Assembly: GCA_038244535.1 (NCBI GenBank)
Contig: JBBRTJ010000019.1
Coordinates: 1-43,074, forward strand
Reading direction: 5' to 3'
Source: JBBRTJ01 sp038244535
GTDB taxonomy: Bacteria; Actinomycetota; Acidimicrobiia; Acidimicrobiales; Ilumatobacteraceae
DNA: 43,074 nucleotides
In this document: positions 26,583-34,700 of the stretch, piece after piece
Layout: every line of letters starts with the position of its first letter
How positions within the stretch are numbered: position 1 is the stretch's first letter
The notes under the pieces: generated by a model
What the model was told of the DNA's origin: nothing
Databases searched by the model: none
Seen by the model: the letters and a program-made list of their open reading frames with translations, nothing else
Made by a program: the position numbers and the translations under genes

Positions 26583-27397
26583 CCCGCCGAGGTGGTGGAG
26601 CCGGACACCGGCACGGTCGTAGCCCCCGGCACGGTCGTAGCCCCCGGCACGGTCGTAGCCCCCGGCACGGTCGTAGCCCCCGGCACGGTCGTAGCCCCCG
26701 GCACGGTCGTAGCCCCCGGCACGGTCGTGGCCCCCGGCACCGTGATGGGTTCATCAGGCTTGCCGGTCACCGCCTCCAGCCTGCTCTTGGCATCGAGCGG
26801 CTGGGCGATGGTCGCATCGTCGGGCACCCAGGCGATGGTGACGGCGGTGAGGTCCTGAGGGAAGCGGATGTTGTTGAAGTCGGCGGTGTAGATCTGCGGG
26901 GAGCCCGAGAGGTCCTTCCAGACCGCGACGCGAAGGTTGGCCGGCTTGCCGTTGCAGTCCTTGCCGTTCTCGTAGGTGCCCTGACCTTGCGGCAGCTCGA
27001 GCTTGGTGTCGCTCATCTTCACGCCGGCGGCGTCGAAGAACACGCCGAGGGTGGCGTTCTTGCCCGACGACTGAGAGCTGGAGGGGTGGATGTGGATGAG
27101 CCCGTCCCCGTGGGTGTGGATGCCGAGCGGATCGTTGGTCTCGGTGATCGCCGGCTGGAACTTGTCGCAGGTGTAGAACCCGTAGACCGAGTGCCAGTGA
27201 TCGAGCCCGGCCCTGGGAGGACTGGCCGATGCGGTGCTCTGCGTCTGGGAGCGGCCGTACACCAGAAGCGAGACGCCGAGCACGAGCACCACCCCGAGCA
27301 CGATCGGGAACAGCCGTCCCTGCTGCGAACGGACCTTGGCGCGCCCACCGGCCTTTGAGGCCCTGGCCACCTTCTTCGATGACGATGCTTTGCCCAC
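26579..27397 (-). CDS. Membrane-anchored His-rich protein with TVPGAT repeat tail
   Basis: A 272-residue protein with no family I can name. Order: very basic N-terminus (1-28), one helix (about 30-48), an extracytoplasmic domain with HWH (67-69) and the dense motif HTHGDGLIHIHP (94-105), two Cys (77 and 148) able to form a disulfide, and a tail of seven TVPGAT repeats (about 219-260). Six His in two clusters suggest a metal site (inference); the repeat is likely a spacer in the wall and may carry O-glycans on Thr. Start GTG 27397 is nine bases after a TAGCCT box. It is the first gene of the operon with the nucleotidyltransferase and epimerase-like gene, each overlapping by four bases. Confidence 0.78.
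   Translation of the reverse strand: MGKASSSKKVARASKAGGRAKVRSQQGRLFPIVLGVVLVLGVSLLVYGRSQTQSTASASPPRAGLDHWHSVYGFYTCDKFQPAITETNDPLGIHTHGDGLIHIHPSSSQSSGKNATLGVFFDAAGVKMSDTKLELPQGQGTYENGKDCNGKPANLRVAVWKDLSGSPQIYTADFNNIRFPQDLTAVTIAWVPDDATIAQPLDAKSRLEAVTGKPDEPITVPGATTVPGATTVPGATTVPGATTVPGATTVPGATTVPGATTVPVSGSTTSAG
26611..26736. repeat. Tandem 18-base repeat, seven units
   Basis: Units of 18 bases begin at 26611, 26629, 26647, 26665, 26683, 26701 and 26719. Six are identical and the last has one change (A to G). They encode TVPGAT on the minus strand and keep the frame, so copy number can change by slippage without breaking the protein. Confidence 0.97.
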
Positions 27398-27406
27398 GAA
27401 GGAGCG

Positions 27407-27412
27407 AGGCTA
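27407..27412 (-). promoter_or_regulatory. -10 box of the His-rich/nucleotidyltransferase operon
   Basis: TAGCCT on the minus strand ends nine bases before GTG 27397, with no ribosome site. The same box and spacing precede the gene at 42311. Confidence 0.45.
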
Positions 27413-27450
27413 CCCGTACCTCTGTGCCCGACCGACGTCACGACGACGGG

Positions 27451-28686
27451 CTACGAGCGACGCGCCTCCGCCAGCTCGGCGAAGAGATCCTCGTACTGGG
27501 CAGCCACGGCCCGCGGGGAGGCCCACTGCTCGACGAACGAGCGACCCCGCGCCCCCATCGTGCGGCGCCCCGCCTCGTCGTCGAGGAGCCGGCGCAGGGC
27601 GATGACGAACGCGCCCGGGTCCTCAGGGGGCACGGCCAGCCCGGCGCCGGCCCGCTCGACCACGCGAGCAACCTCGGTACCTTCGTCGACCGCAGCCACG
27701 AGCGGTCGACCCGCGGCCAGGATCGAGTAGGTCTTGGAGGGGACGCTGGCCTTGGCCAGACCCCGTTTGAGGGGCACGACGTGGATGTCGGCCGTGGCCA
27801 GCACCTCAGCGAGGCGGTGCTTGGGCTGGAGCTCACCGAACCGGACGTTGGGCAGTCCGCGGGCGAGCTCGTCGAGCTGCGCCCGCCCTGATCCCGACCC
27901 GTTGATGACGAACACGACCGATGGGTCGTCCCGCCAGACGCGGGCGGCCTCGATCATCAGCCCGAGCGACTGCGACAACCCGACGTTGCCGGCGTACATC
28001 ACCACCAGCTCGTCGGCAATGCCCAGCTCACGGCGATAGGCCGTGGCCCGATCGAGCGGGACGATGGCGTCGGTGTCGACGAAGTTCGGGATCACCCGCA
28101 CCTTGCCGGCCTGCGCGACCGGCAGCTTCGCCGCCACGTTGTCGCGGAGGTCGTCGCTCAGCACGGTGACGGCGTCGGCGAGCTCGTAGGAGATCCGCTC
28201 GAGCTGCCTGCTCACCTCGATGACCGTGGGGTTGGTGATGGCACCGAGCTCGACGGCCACGTCGGGGAACACGTCTTGGATGTTGAACACCAGCGGGGCC
28301 CGACGGGCCTTGGCCATCACCCACCCCGTCAGGCCGAGCGTGAGCGGAGGCGACATCGACAGCACGCCGTCACAGCGCCCACCGCGCAGGCCCTCGAGGC
28401 CGGCGAGAGCGCTGAACCCTCCGAAGGCGACGGCGCGTCGCACGATGCTGCGCTTGTCAGTCGGGAACGGGTGGACGCGGGTGATGGAACCCCACTCGGT
28501 GTGCTCGCGGCGCACGAGCCGGCCCCGCCACACTGGTTCGACCTCGTGGCCGACGTACCACGGGAGGGCCGTGACGACGTCGAGCTGATGGCCGCGGGCC
28601 GCCAGCTCCGACACGATCCGAGTGATCACCTCACCGGTCGGTGCGAGGTCAGGAGCGAAGTGGGGGCAGAGGACGGCGAGCTTCAC
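27451..28686 (-). CDS. GT4 glycosyltransferase, WbuB-like
   Basis: A 411-residue GT-B enzyme of the WbuB/WcaI subgroup. The N-terminus MKLAVLCPHFAPDLAPTGEV carries the subgroup's GEV acceptor loop. SMSPPLTLGLTG and NIQDVFPDVAVELG follow, typical of transferases acting on a lipid-linked or nucleotide amino-sugar acceptor. The donor domain has VVMYAGNVGLSQSLG and the motif KASVPSKTYSILAAGRPLV in place of EGFGLP. Relatives transfer fucosamine or similar deoxy sugars; the donor here is unknown. It is the last of three GT4 genes, overlapping the previous one by four bases. About 50 bases separate it from the promoter of the His-rich gene on the same strand. Confidence 0.87.
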   Translation of the reverse strand: MKLAVLCPHFAPDLAPTGEVITRIVSELAARGHQLDVVTALPWYVGHEVEPVWRGRLVRREHTEWGSITRVHPFPTDKRSIVRRAVAFGGFSALAGLEGLRGGRCDGVLSMSPPLTLGLTGWVMAKARRAPLVFNIQDVFPDVAVELGAITNPTVIEVSRQLERISYELADAVTVLSDDLRDNVAAKLPVAQAGKVRVIPNFVDTDAIVPLDRATAYRRELGIADELVVMYAGNVGLSQSLGLMIEAARVWRDDPSVVFVINGSGSGRAQLDELARGLPNVRFGELQPKHRLAEVLATADIHVVPLKRGLAKASVPSKTYSILAAGRPLVAAVDEGTEVARVVERAGAGLAVPPEDPGAFVIALRRLLDDEAGRRTMGARGRSFVEQWASPRAVAAQYEDLFAELAEARRS

Positions 28687-29840
28687 GATGATCGGGCAAG
28701 ACGGTAGGCGGCCACGAGCGCCAGTGCCGACGCTTCGGGCGAGAACTCGACGGCCCGAGCCCGTCCGGCGACCTGGAGGCGATCACGCTCGTCGGGCGAC
28801 GACAGCACCTCGGCCAGCACCTGCGCCCACTGCTCAGGGTCGTCCGGCGACGCCAGCCGGCCCGCATCGGCCACCACCTCGGTCAGCGCCGTGTCGTCGG
28901 CGGCCACGACCGGACAACCGAGCGCCATCGCCTCGACGACGGGGAGGCCGAACCCCTCGTACCGGCTCGGGAAGGCCAGCGCCGCAGCCGAGCGGTAGAG
29001 ACCGTCGCGATCGGCACTCGGCACCCGCCCGGTGCGCACCACGACGTCACCGAGGCCGCACCGCTCCACCTCGGCCCGCACGACGGCCTCGTTGGGACCC
29101 GTGCCCCCGAGGAGCACGAGCTGGACCTCGGGGTGCGTGCGGCGAAGCAGGGCGATGGCCCGAACGAGCACGACGTGGTTCTTGTGGGGGTAGGTGATGG
29201 CGGGGAACATCACGAACGGACCGGTGAGCCCGTATCGCGAACGGATCTCAGCCTCCGATACCGGGGGTTCCGCCGGGCCATCACCGACGCCGATGGCGGG
29301 CGGCACGACCACGATCCGGTCGGGGTCGACATCGAAGGCGTCGACGATGGTGCGCTTGACGAACGTGGATGGCACCGCCAGCACGGTCGCCTTGCGCGCC
29401 GAACGGGGGACGCTTGCGCGCAGGTACGCGAGCTTTGCCGTCGAGAAGAACCCCGGGAACGATCGGTACTGGAGGTCGTGGATGGTCACGACGGTCGGCG
29501 GACCCCCGAGGAGCGGCATCGTGCCACCGGCGTGGTGCACCACATCGCAGCGGCGGTGGCGCACCTCCCGTCGCAGCCACGACGACTCGGCCACGATCCG
29601 TCGAGCCCGTGATCGACCATCGATTGGGCCGACCGTGACCGGGAAGGCACGAGCGATCTCTGGGTGCGCGGCCTCGAGCGATGGCAGGGCGAAGACCTCG
29701 ACGTCGAGTCCGTCGAGCTCCGCACGACGAGAGACCTGCAGTTCGGCCAGCCCCACGAGCGACCCGCACAGGTACTCCTCACTCCCTCCAACGACGCCGG
29801 GGATCATCCAGAGCAGGTTGACGCCGACTGACCAGCTCAT
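28683..29840 (-). CDS. GT4 family glycosyltransferase
   Basis: A 385-residue GT-B glycosyltransferase and the middle gene of three overlapping ones. The N-terminus has VGVNLLWMIPGVVGGSEEY with the Gly-rich acceptor loop. VTIHDLQYRSFPGFFS and FVMFPAITYPHKNH follow, and RYEGFGLPVVEAMALG supplies the E-x7-E donor motif. The subgroup resembles mannosyl- and rhamnosyl-transferases of actinobacterial polysaccharides, but the donor is not assigned. The stop of the upstream GT4 gene overlaps this start by four bases, and this stop overlaps the next start the same way. Confidence 0.87.
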   Translation of the reverse strand: MSWSVGVNLLWMIPGVVGGSEEYLCGSLVGLAELQVSRRAELDGLDVEVFALPSLEAAHPEIARAFPVTVGPIDGRSRARRIVAESSWLRREVRHRRCDVVHHAGGTMPLLGGPPTVVTIHDLQYRSFPGFFSTAKLAYLRASVPRSARKATVLAVPSTFVKRTIVDAFDVDPDRIVVVPPAIGVGDGPAEPPVSEAEIRSRYGLTGPFVMFPAITYPHKNHVVLVRAIALLRRTHPEVQLVLLGGTGPNEAVVRAEVERCGLGDVVVRTGRVPSADRDGLYRSAAALAFPSRYEGFGLPVVEAMALGCPVVAADDTALTEVVADAGRLASPDDPEQWAQVLAEVLSSPDERDRLQVAGRARAVEFSPEASALALVAAYRLARSS

Positions 29841-30943
29841 CGGCCGGCGACCTCTCGGTACGCGGCCAGGGTGAGGTCAGCGGTGCGTGACCACGTCATC
29901 GCCGCGGCACGCGCACGGCCGCGATCAGCGAGCACGCCTCGGGCGTCGAGCGCGTCGGCGATGCCCTGTGCAATCGAAGCGGGCGACCCCGGATCGACGA
30001 GCACCGCTGCACCACCGGCAACCTCCTCGGTCGCGGTGCCCTTCGAGGTCACGACGGGCGTCCCGAGGGCCATCGCCTCGAGCACCGGCAAGCCGAAACC
30101 CTCGCGGAGACTCGGGTAGCAGAGCACCTCGGCCCCCGCGCAGACGGCGCGCTTGTCGTCGTCGGACAGGAACCCCAACGGCCGCACCCGCTCGCGGTCG
30201 AGGCCGCTGCGGGCAACCAGCGCCGACAGGTCATCCCCCCACCCGACCGGCCCCACCACGACCAGAGGGAGCCGGCTCTGATCGAGCAGCACCAGCGCGT
30301 CGAGCAGACCGGCGAGGTTCTTGCGCGGTTCGAGGGTGCCGATGAACACGAGGTAGGGCGGCGACAGCTCGAGGCGTCCCAGCGTCGAGGCGACCGCATC
30401 GGCGGTGACCGGCGCGGTGTCGACGCCGAGGGGGACCAGGCGGAGCCGGTCGACATCGAAGCCAGCCCCGCGGCAGTCGGCAAGGGTGGAGGCCGACGAG
30501 CACAGCACCAGGTCGGCATCGCGTCGAGCCAGTGCCAGGCCTCGCTCGAGCACGCGCACCCCACGTCGGGTGAAGTGGGCCGGCTCGTGCCGGAAGGCCA
30601 CGTCGTGGACCGTGACCACCAGCGGCGCAGATCGGGGAGGCACGATGAGGGTCGTGGCGTGCACGACGTCGACCGGGCCGGTGACCCGCTGCACGGCAGG
30701 GTGACGCACGGCGTGCCACGCCTCGTACAGCGCCACGCGGGGCAGGGCTAGGGCCTTCACAGGGATCGGCGGCACGAAGGGAGCCGGGGCCAGGTGTCGG
30801 TGCCAAGCACTGACGCCGACCTGATCGACGTCGTCGCCTCGACCCGCCAGCTCCGACGCGACCGCAAGAGCGGCGGTCGCCGTTCCCCCTGGGACGCGGT
30901 GCCAGCACTGCTCGACCGTCACCGCCACCCGCAGAGCGCACAC
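29837..30943 (-). CDS. GT4 family glycosyltransferase
   Basis: A 368-residue GT-B glycosyltransferase heading the three-gene GT4 set. LRVAVTVEQCWHRVPGGTATA opens with the Gly-rich loop; VVHATTLIVPPRSAPLVVTVHD, FIGTLEPRKNLAGLLDAL and LREGFGLPVLEAMALG cover the acceptor, phosphate-binding and E-x7-E donor motifs. Start GTG 30943 gives VCALRVAV, placing the first strand at the usual distance. It is divergent from fcl with only 33 bases between the start codons, so their promoters overlap the opposite gene or each other. Donor unknown; GDP-mannose, GDP-fucose and dTDP-rhamnose can all be made from genes in this region. Confidence 0.87.
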   Translation of the reverse strand: MCALRVAVTVEQCWHRVPGGTATAALAVASELAGRGDDVDQVGVSAWHRHLAPAPFVPPIPVKALALPRVALYEAWHAVRHPAVQRVTGPVDVVHATTLIVPPRSAPLVVTVHDVAFRHEPAHFTRRGVRVLERGLALARRDADLVLCSSASTLADCRGAGFDVDRLRLVPLGVDTAPVTADAVASTLGRLELSPPYLVFIGTLEPRKNLAGLLDALVLLDQSRLPLVVVGPVGWGDDLSALVARSGLDRERVRPLGFLSDDDKRAVCAGAEVLCYPSLREGFGLPVLEAMALGTPVVTSKGTATEEVAGGAAVLVDPGSPASIAQGIADALDARGVLADRGRARAAAMTWSRTADLTLAAYREVAGR

Positions 30944-30963
30944 CGGACCAGCCTGGCACGACG

Positions 30964-30969
30964 TACCAT
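30964..30969 (+). promoter_or_regulatory. -10 box of fcl, probable leaderless start
   Basis: TACCAT ends seven bases before GTG 30977 and no ribosome site precedes that codon. It lies in the 33-base gap between divergent genes. Confidence 0.5.
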
Positions 30970-30976
30970 TGCATCC

Positions 30977-31951
30977 GTGAGCAGCTTCTGGTCCGCCAAG
31001 CGGGTCCTCGTCACCGGCGGTTCAGGTTTCCTCGGCAGAGTCGTCACCGCCAAGCTCGTGGCGCGCGGCGCCGAGGTCATCGCTCCTCGGAGCGCTGAGT
31101 TCGATCTCACCGATGCAGCAGCAGCTGACCGGCTGTTCACTGAGGCCGCTCCCGACCTCGTGGTGCACCTCGCCGCCAGGGTCGGAGGCATCGGCGCCAA
31201 CCTGGCCGCGCCAGCCGACCTGTACCTGTCCAACCTCCTCATGGGCACCTACGTGATCGAAGCCGCCCGCCACCACGGCACGCCAAAGACCGTGATCGTG
31301 GGCACCATCTGCTCGTACCCGAAGATGACCCCGGTGCCCTTTCGCGAGTCGTCGCTCTGGGACGGCTACCCCGAGGAGACCAATGCCCCCTATGGCATCG
31401 CCAAGAAGGCACTCCTCGTTCATGCGCAGGCAAACCTCGCGCAACACGGGCAGCGTTCCATCTACTTGATGCCGACGAACCTCTACGGACCAGGCGACAA
31501 GTTCCACCCGTCGGTGTCGCACGTGATCCCGGCACTGGTGAAGAAGTGCGTCGACGCCGTGCGCAACGGCGACGACAAGGTCGAGGTCTGGGGCACGGGC
31601 ACCGCCACCCGTGAGTTCCTCTACGTCGACGACGCGGCCGAGGGCATCGTGCTGGCGGCCGAGCACCACGACGACCTCGAGCCGGTCAACCTCGGCGCCG
31701 ATCGAGAGGTCTCGATCCGAGAGATCGCCGAGACGATCGCCGACTACGTCGGCTTCACCGGCACGCTGCGCTGGGACCCCACCAAGCCCGATGGGCAGCC
31801 CCGCCGGCGCGTGGACGCCAGCCGAGCCGAACGATCCTTCGGCTGGCGATCGGCGACGCCGCTCGACCTCGGGCTTTCCCGGACCATCGACTGGTACCGG
31901 GCCAACATCGACCTCGCCGAGGCACCTCCGTCACATGCCGGCATCAGCTGA
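30977..31951 (+). CDS. fcl: GDP-L-fucose synthase
   Basis: A 324-residue extended SDR that epimerises (C3, C5) and reduces GDP-4-keto-6-deoxymannose to GDP-L-fucose with NADPH. The cofactor loop is TGGSGFLG (residues 13-20). The family hallmark GTICSYPK is at 109-116, the dyad is Y139 and K143 in APYGIAKK, and the conserved NLYGPGDKFHPSVSHVIPAL follows. The subfamily segment AARVGGIGANLAAPADL is intact. I use GTG 30977 (VSSFWSAKRVLVTGG), because a longer frame runs antisense into the GT4 gene and a TACCAT box fits here. Gmd, which makes the substrate, is not in the window. The stop overlaps the sulfotransferase start by 17 bases. Confidence 0.92.
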   Translation: MSSFWSAKRVLVTGGSGFLGRVVTAKLVARGAEVIAPRSAEFDLTDAAAADRLFTEAAPDLVVHLAARVGGIGANLAAPADLYLSNLLMGTYVIEAARHHGTPKTVIVGTICSYPKMTPVPFRESSLWDGYPEETNAPYGIAKKALLVHAQANLAQHGQRSIYLMPTNLYGPGDKFHPSVSHVIPALVKKCVDAVRNGDDKVEVWGTGTATREFLYVDDAAEGIVLAAEHHDDLEPVNLGADREVSIREIAETIADYVGFTGTLRWDPTKPDGQPRRRVDASRAERSFGWRSATPLDLGLSRTIDWYRANIDLAEAPPSHAGIS

Positions 31952-32855
31952 CCCGGTGGGCCTCGATCTGATGATCGTGGGCGCCCCCAAGACCGCATCC
32001 ACCTCCTTGTTCTTCTACCTGGGCGAGCATCCCCAGGTCGACGCGGCGAACCGATCCGAGTTCGCCTACTTCGTCGACGACGAGGAGTTCCAGGCCGGCG
32101 CGACGGCCGCCCGACGGAAGTACTTCGCCGGCGACACGCCCCCCGGCATGGTCTCGATGGCCAAGCTCGCCGGACTCATGTACTTCCCGATCGCCGTCGA
32201 GCGGCTGCACGAGGACTCACCCGACGTCAGGGTGTCAGTCGTGCTGCGCAACCCGGTCGAGCGCGCCTACTCGGCCTACTGGTTCGCCCGCCGTCGAGGG
32301 TTCGAAGACCTCGACACGTTCGAAGCCGCCCTCGATGCCGGGCCTCACCGGGCCGGCCTCCCCAAGACCGACCGGCCCGGGATGCGCGAGTACGTCGAGC
32401 GGGGTCGGTACGCCGCCTACCTGCCGCTGCTCTTCGACACGTTCGGTCTGGACCGGGTCCACGTCTCGACACTCGAAGACCTGTCCACCAGGCCCGAGGA
32501 CGTCGTGAACGAGCTGCTGGCACCGTTCGGCCTCGCGCCTGTCGAGCCAGGCACCTACGAGGGCAAGCGCTACAACGAGTCCGCCACCTTCAGGATGAAG
32601 AGCGTGGCCCGCTTCGTGGGCACCAACAACGCCGGCAAGCGCTTCATCCGCAAGATCGTGTCGCCCGACCTGCGCAACCGCGTGCTGAAGGTCATGTACC
32701 GGGTCAACGAGGTGCCCACGACGGCGCCGCCCATCGACCCCGTCATCCAGGCCCGCCTGATCGAGGAGTTTCGACCCTGGAACGCCCGCCTCGGCGAGCT
32801 GCTCGGTCGTGACTTCTCGCACTGGGACCAGCCGAAGCCTCCCAAGCCGGCCTGA
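31935..32855 (+). CDS. PAPS-dependent sulfotransferase
   Basis: A 306-residue sulfotransferase. The 5'-phosphosulfate loop is IVGAPKTASTSLFFYL (residues 14-29, from the P-loop-like GxPKxxST), and the 3'-phosphate site is VVLRNPVERAYSAYWF (102-117) with Arg105 and Ser113. The later SATFRMKSVARF and FRPWNARLGELLGRDFSHW fit the family's C-terminal end. It moves sulfate from PAPS to a hydroxyl, most likely on a glycan. No signal or membrane helix is seen, so it acts in the cytosol, on a precursor. It overlaps the end of fcl by 17 bases and is translated with it, which suggests a fucose-containing acceptor (inference). Confidence 0.88.
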   Translation: MPASADPVGLDLMIVGAPKTASTSLFFYLGEHPQVDAANRSEFAYFVDDEEFQAGATAARRKYFAGDTPPGMVSMAKLAGLMYFPIAVERLHEDSPDVRVSVVLRNPVERAYSAYWFARRRGFEDLDTFEAALDAGPHRAGLPKTDRPGMREYVERGRYAAYLPLLFDTFGLDRVHVSTLEDLSTRPEDVVNELLAPFGLAPVEPGTYEGKRYNESATFRMKSVARFVGTNNAGKRFIRKIVSPDLRNRVLKVMYRVNEVPTTAPPIDPVIQARLIEEFRPWNARLGELLGRDFSHWDQPKPPKPA

Positions 32856-32874
32856 CGCCGGAGCGAGCGGCAGT

Positions 32875-33720
32875 TCAGCCCTGCAGCCTGCGCACAAGCC
32901 GGGCCAGGGGCTCGTGGAAGTCGTCGAGCAGCTCGATGCCGCTGTAGCGCAGCGCGGCGTTGTCGAGCACCGAGTTGGCGGGGCGGTGCGCCGGCCGGGG
33001 CGGATCGAGCTGGGCCGTCGTGATCGGGCTGACGCGATGGGGATCATGTCCGGCGGCGGCCATGACCGCCTGAGCGAACTCGAACCAGCTCACTGCACCT
33101 TGGTTGGTGACGTGATGGATGCCGGACCGGCGATCGAGGACGAGCCGTCGCAGCATCGGGGCGAGGTCGGCAGTGAAGGTCGGGTTGCCGCGCTGGTCAT
33201 CGACGAAGGAGAGGCGGTCGTGCTCACCGGCCAGCCGCATGATCGTCTTGACCATGTTGGCCCCGTGCTCGCCACACACCCACGAGATCCGAACGATCGT
33301 CGCCTCGAGACCGACCTCGCGCTCGCCGGCCAGCTTCGTGCGTCCGTACACCGACCGCGGATCGGGCTGGTCCCACTCGCGGTAGGGCTCGGGCTGGTCA
33401 CCAGAGAACACGTAGTCGGTCGAGATGTAGGCCAGGTGCGCCCCGACGCGGCGGCTCGCCTCGGCGACGAAGCGGGTGCCGAGCGCGTTCACGCGGTAGG
33501 CGGTGTCGGGCTGGCTCTCGCACAGGTCGACAGCGGTGAAGGCCGCTCCGTGGATCACCGCATCGGGACGAACCGACGTCCAGGCGCTGAGCACGGCATC
33601 GCGGTCGGTGAGATCGAGCTCGGGGAGGTCGACACCGATCACGTCGTCACCGGCCCGCTCGCAGGCCGCCACGACGTCGGTGCCCAACTGGCCCTTGTGC
33701 CCCGTGACGATGACCCTCAC
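32875..33720 (-). CDS. rmlD: dTDP-4-dehydrorhamnose reductase
   Basis: A 281-residue SDR that reduces dTDP-4-keto-L-rhamnose to dTDP-L-rhamnose, the last step of the pathway. Family marks are the cofactor loop VTGHKGQLG (residues 5-13), the segment PDAVIHGAAFTAVDLCE, the catalytic set ISTDYVFSG and SVYGRTKLAGE (Y and K intact), and the C-terminal RPANSVLDNAAL. Start GTG 33720 is one base after the rmlB stop (TGA-C-GTG), so the two are coupled. It lies 19 bases from the convergent sulfotransferase. Rhamnose is the arabinogalactan linker sugar in mycobacteria; whether it is used so here is not shown. Confidence 0.95.
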   Translation of the reverse strand: MRVIVTGHKGQLGTDVVAACERAGDDVIGVDLPELDLTDRDAVLSAWTSVRPDAVIHGAAFTAVDLCESQPDTAYRVNALGTRFVAEASRRVGAHLAYISTDYVFSGDQPEPYREWDQPDPRSVYGRTKLAGEREVGLEATIVRISWVCGEHGANMVKTIMRLAGEHDRLSFVDDQRGNPTFTADLAPMLRRLVLDRRSGIHHVTNQGAVSWFEFAQAVMAAAGHDPHRVSPITTAQLDPPRPAHRPANSVLDNAALRYSGIELLDDFHEPLARLVRRLQG

Positions 33721-33721
33721 G

Positions 33722-34687
33722 TCAGCTGCCGCCCTGCTGCTTGAGCGGCTCCCACCACGCCCGGTGGTCCCGGTACCAGGCCACCGTGGCCTCGAGCGCC
33801 TCGTCGAGCTCTCGCACAGGTCGCCAGCCGAGGGCTTCGACCTTGCCGGTGGCTACGGAGTAGCGGCGGTCGTGCCCGAGGCGGTCGTCGACGGGGCGGA
33901 TGAACGACTCGTCGCGACCGGTGAGGCGCAGCAGCCGGTGGGTGAGGTCGAAGTTCGTGATCTCGTTGCCGGCACCGATGTTGTAGATCTCGCCGATGGC
34001 GCCGCGACGAAGGACGGCGTCGACCGCTGAGCAGTTGTCCTCGACGAAGCACCAGTCACGCACGTTGCCGCCGTCGCCGTACAGCGGTACCTGGAGGCCG
34101 TCGAGCAGGTTGGTGGTGAACAGCGGGATGACCTTCTCGGGGTACTGGAAGGGCCCGAAGTTGTTGGAGCTACGGGTGACCAGCACCGGGAGCCCGTAGG
34201 TCGTGTGGTAGCTGAGCGCGATCACGTCGGAGCCGGCCTTCGACGCCGAGTACGGCGAGCGAGGTCCGAGGCGGTCCTCCTCGGTGAACGACCCCTCGTC
34301 GATCGAGCCATAGACCTCGTCGGTCGAGATGTGAACGAACCGGTCGACGCCGACCCTGCGAGCGACGTCGCACATGACGTTGGTGCCGTCGCAGTTGGTG
34401 TTCACGAAGGCGTCGGGGTTGACGATCGACCGGTCGACGTGGCTCTCGGCGGCGAAGTGCACCACCGCGTCGTGGCCGTCCATCGCCTCGGTGACCGCAT
34501 CGCGGTCGCAGATGTCGCCCTTGACGAAGGCGAAGCGCGCGTCGCCTTCGAGGTCGCGCAGGTTCTCGAGGTTGCCGGCGTAGGTCAACGCGTCGAAGAC
34601 CGTGACGTGGTCGTCGGAGCTGGCCAGCACGTGGCGGATGAAGTTGGTGCCGATGAAGCCGGCGGCACCGGTGACGAGCAGTCGCAT
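33722..34687 (-). CDS. rmlB: dTDP-glucose 4,6-dehydratase
   Basis: A 321-residue extended SDR that turns dTDP-glucose into dTDP-4-keto-6-deoxyglucose. The NAD loop is TGAAGFIGTN, the catalytic Thr-Asp-Glu is in HISTDEVYG, and the Tyr and Lys are in RSPYSASKAGSD. HFAAESHVDRS and NNFGPFQYPEKVIPLF are family-specific. I use ATG 34687, with AGGAGG seven bases upstream, rather than a longer frame from 34828 that overlaps rmlC. The order is rmlA, rmlC, rmlB, rmlD on one strand, followed by the sulfotransferase on the other. Confidence 0.97.
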   Translation of the reverse strand: MRLLVTGAAGFIGTNFIRHVLASSDDHVTVFDALTYAGNLENLRDLEGDARFAFVKGDICDRDAVTEAMDGHDAVVHFAAESHVDRSIVNPDAFVNTNCDGTNVMCDVARRVGVDRFVHISTDEVYGSIDEGSFTEEDRLGPRSPYSASKAGSDVIALSYHTTYGLPVLVTRSSNNFGPFQYPEKVIPLFTTNLLDGLQVPLYGDGGNVRDWCFVEDNCSAVDAVLRRGAIGEIYNIGAGNEITNFDLTHRLLRLTGRDESFIRPVDDRLGHDRRYSVATGKVEALGWRPVRELDEALEATVAWYRDHRAWWEPLKQQGGS

Positions 34688-34694
34688 GATCGAT

Positions 34695-34700
34695 CCTCCT
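34695..34700 (-). promoter_or_regulatory. Ribosome binding site of rmlB
   Basis: AGGAGG on the minus strand, seven bases before ATG 34687, overlaps the end of rmlC (its TAG stop). It settles the rmlB start and probably allows reinitiation after rmlC. Confidence 0.8.

Noticed and set aside
26611..26736. Repeat array as CRISPR
   Set aside because: Units are contiguous 18-base tandem copies with no spacers and lie in a coding frame.
32856..32874. Terminator between the sulfotransferase and rmlD
   Set aside because: Only a 4-base GCCG/CGGC pairing is visible in 19 bases.
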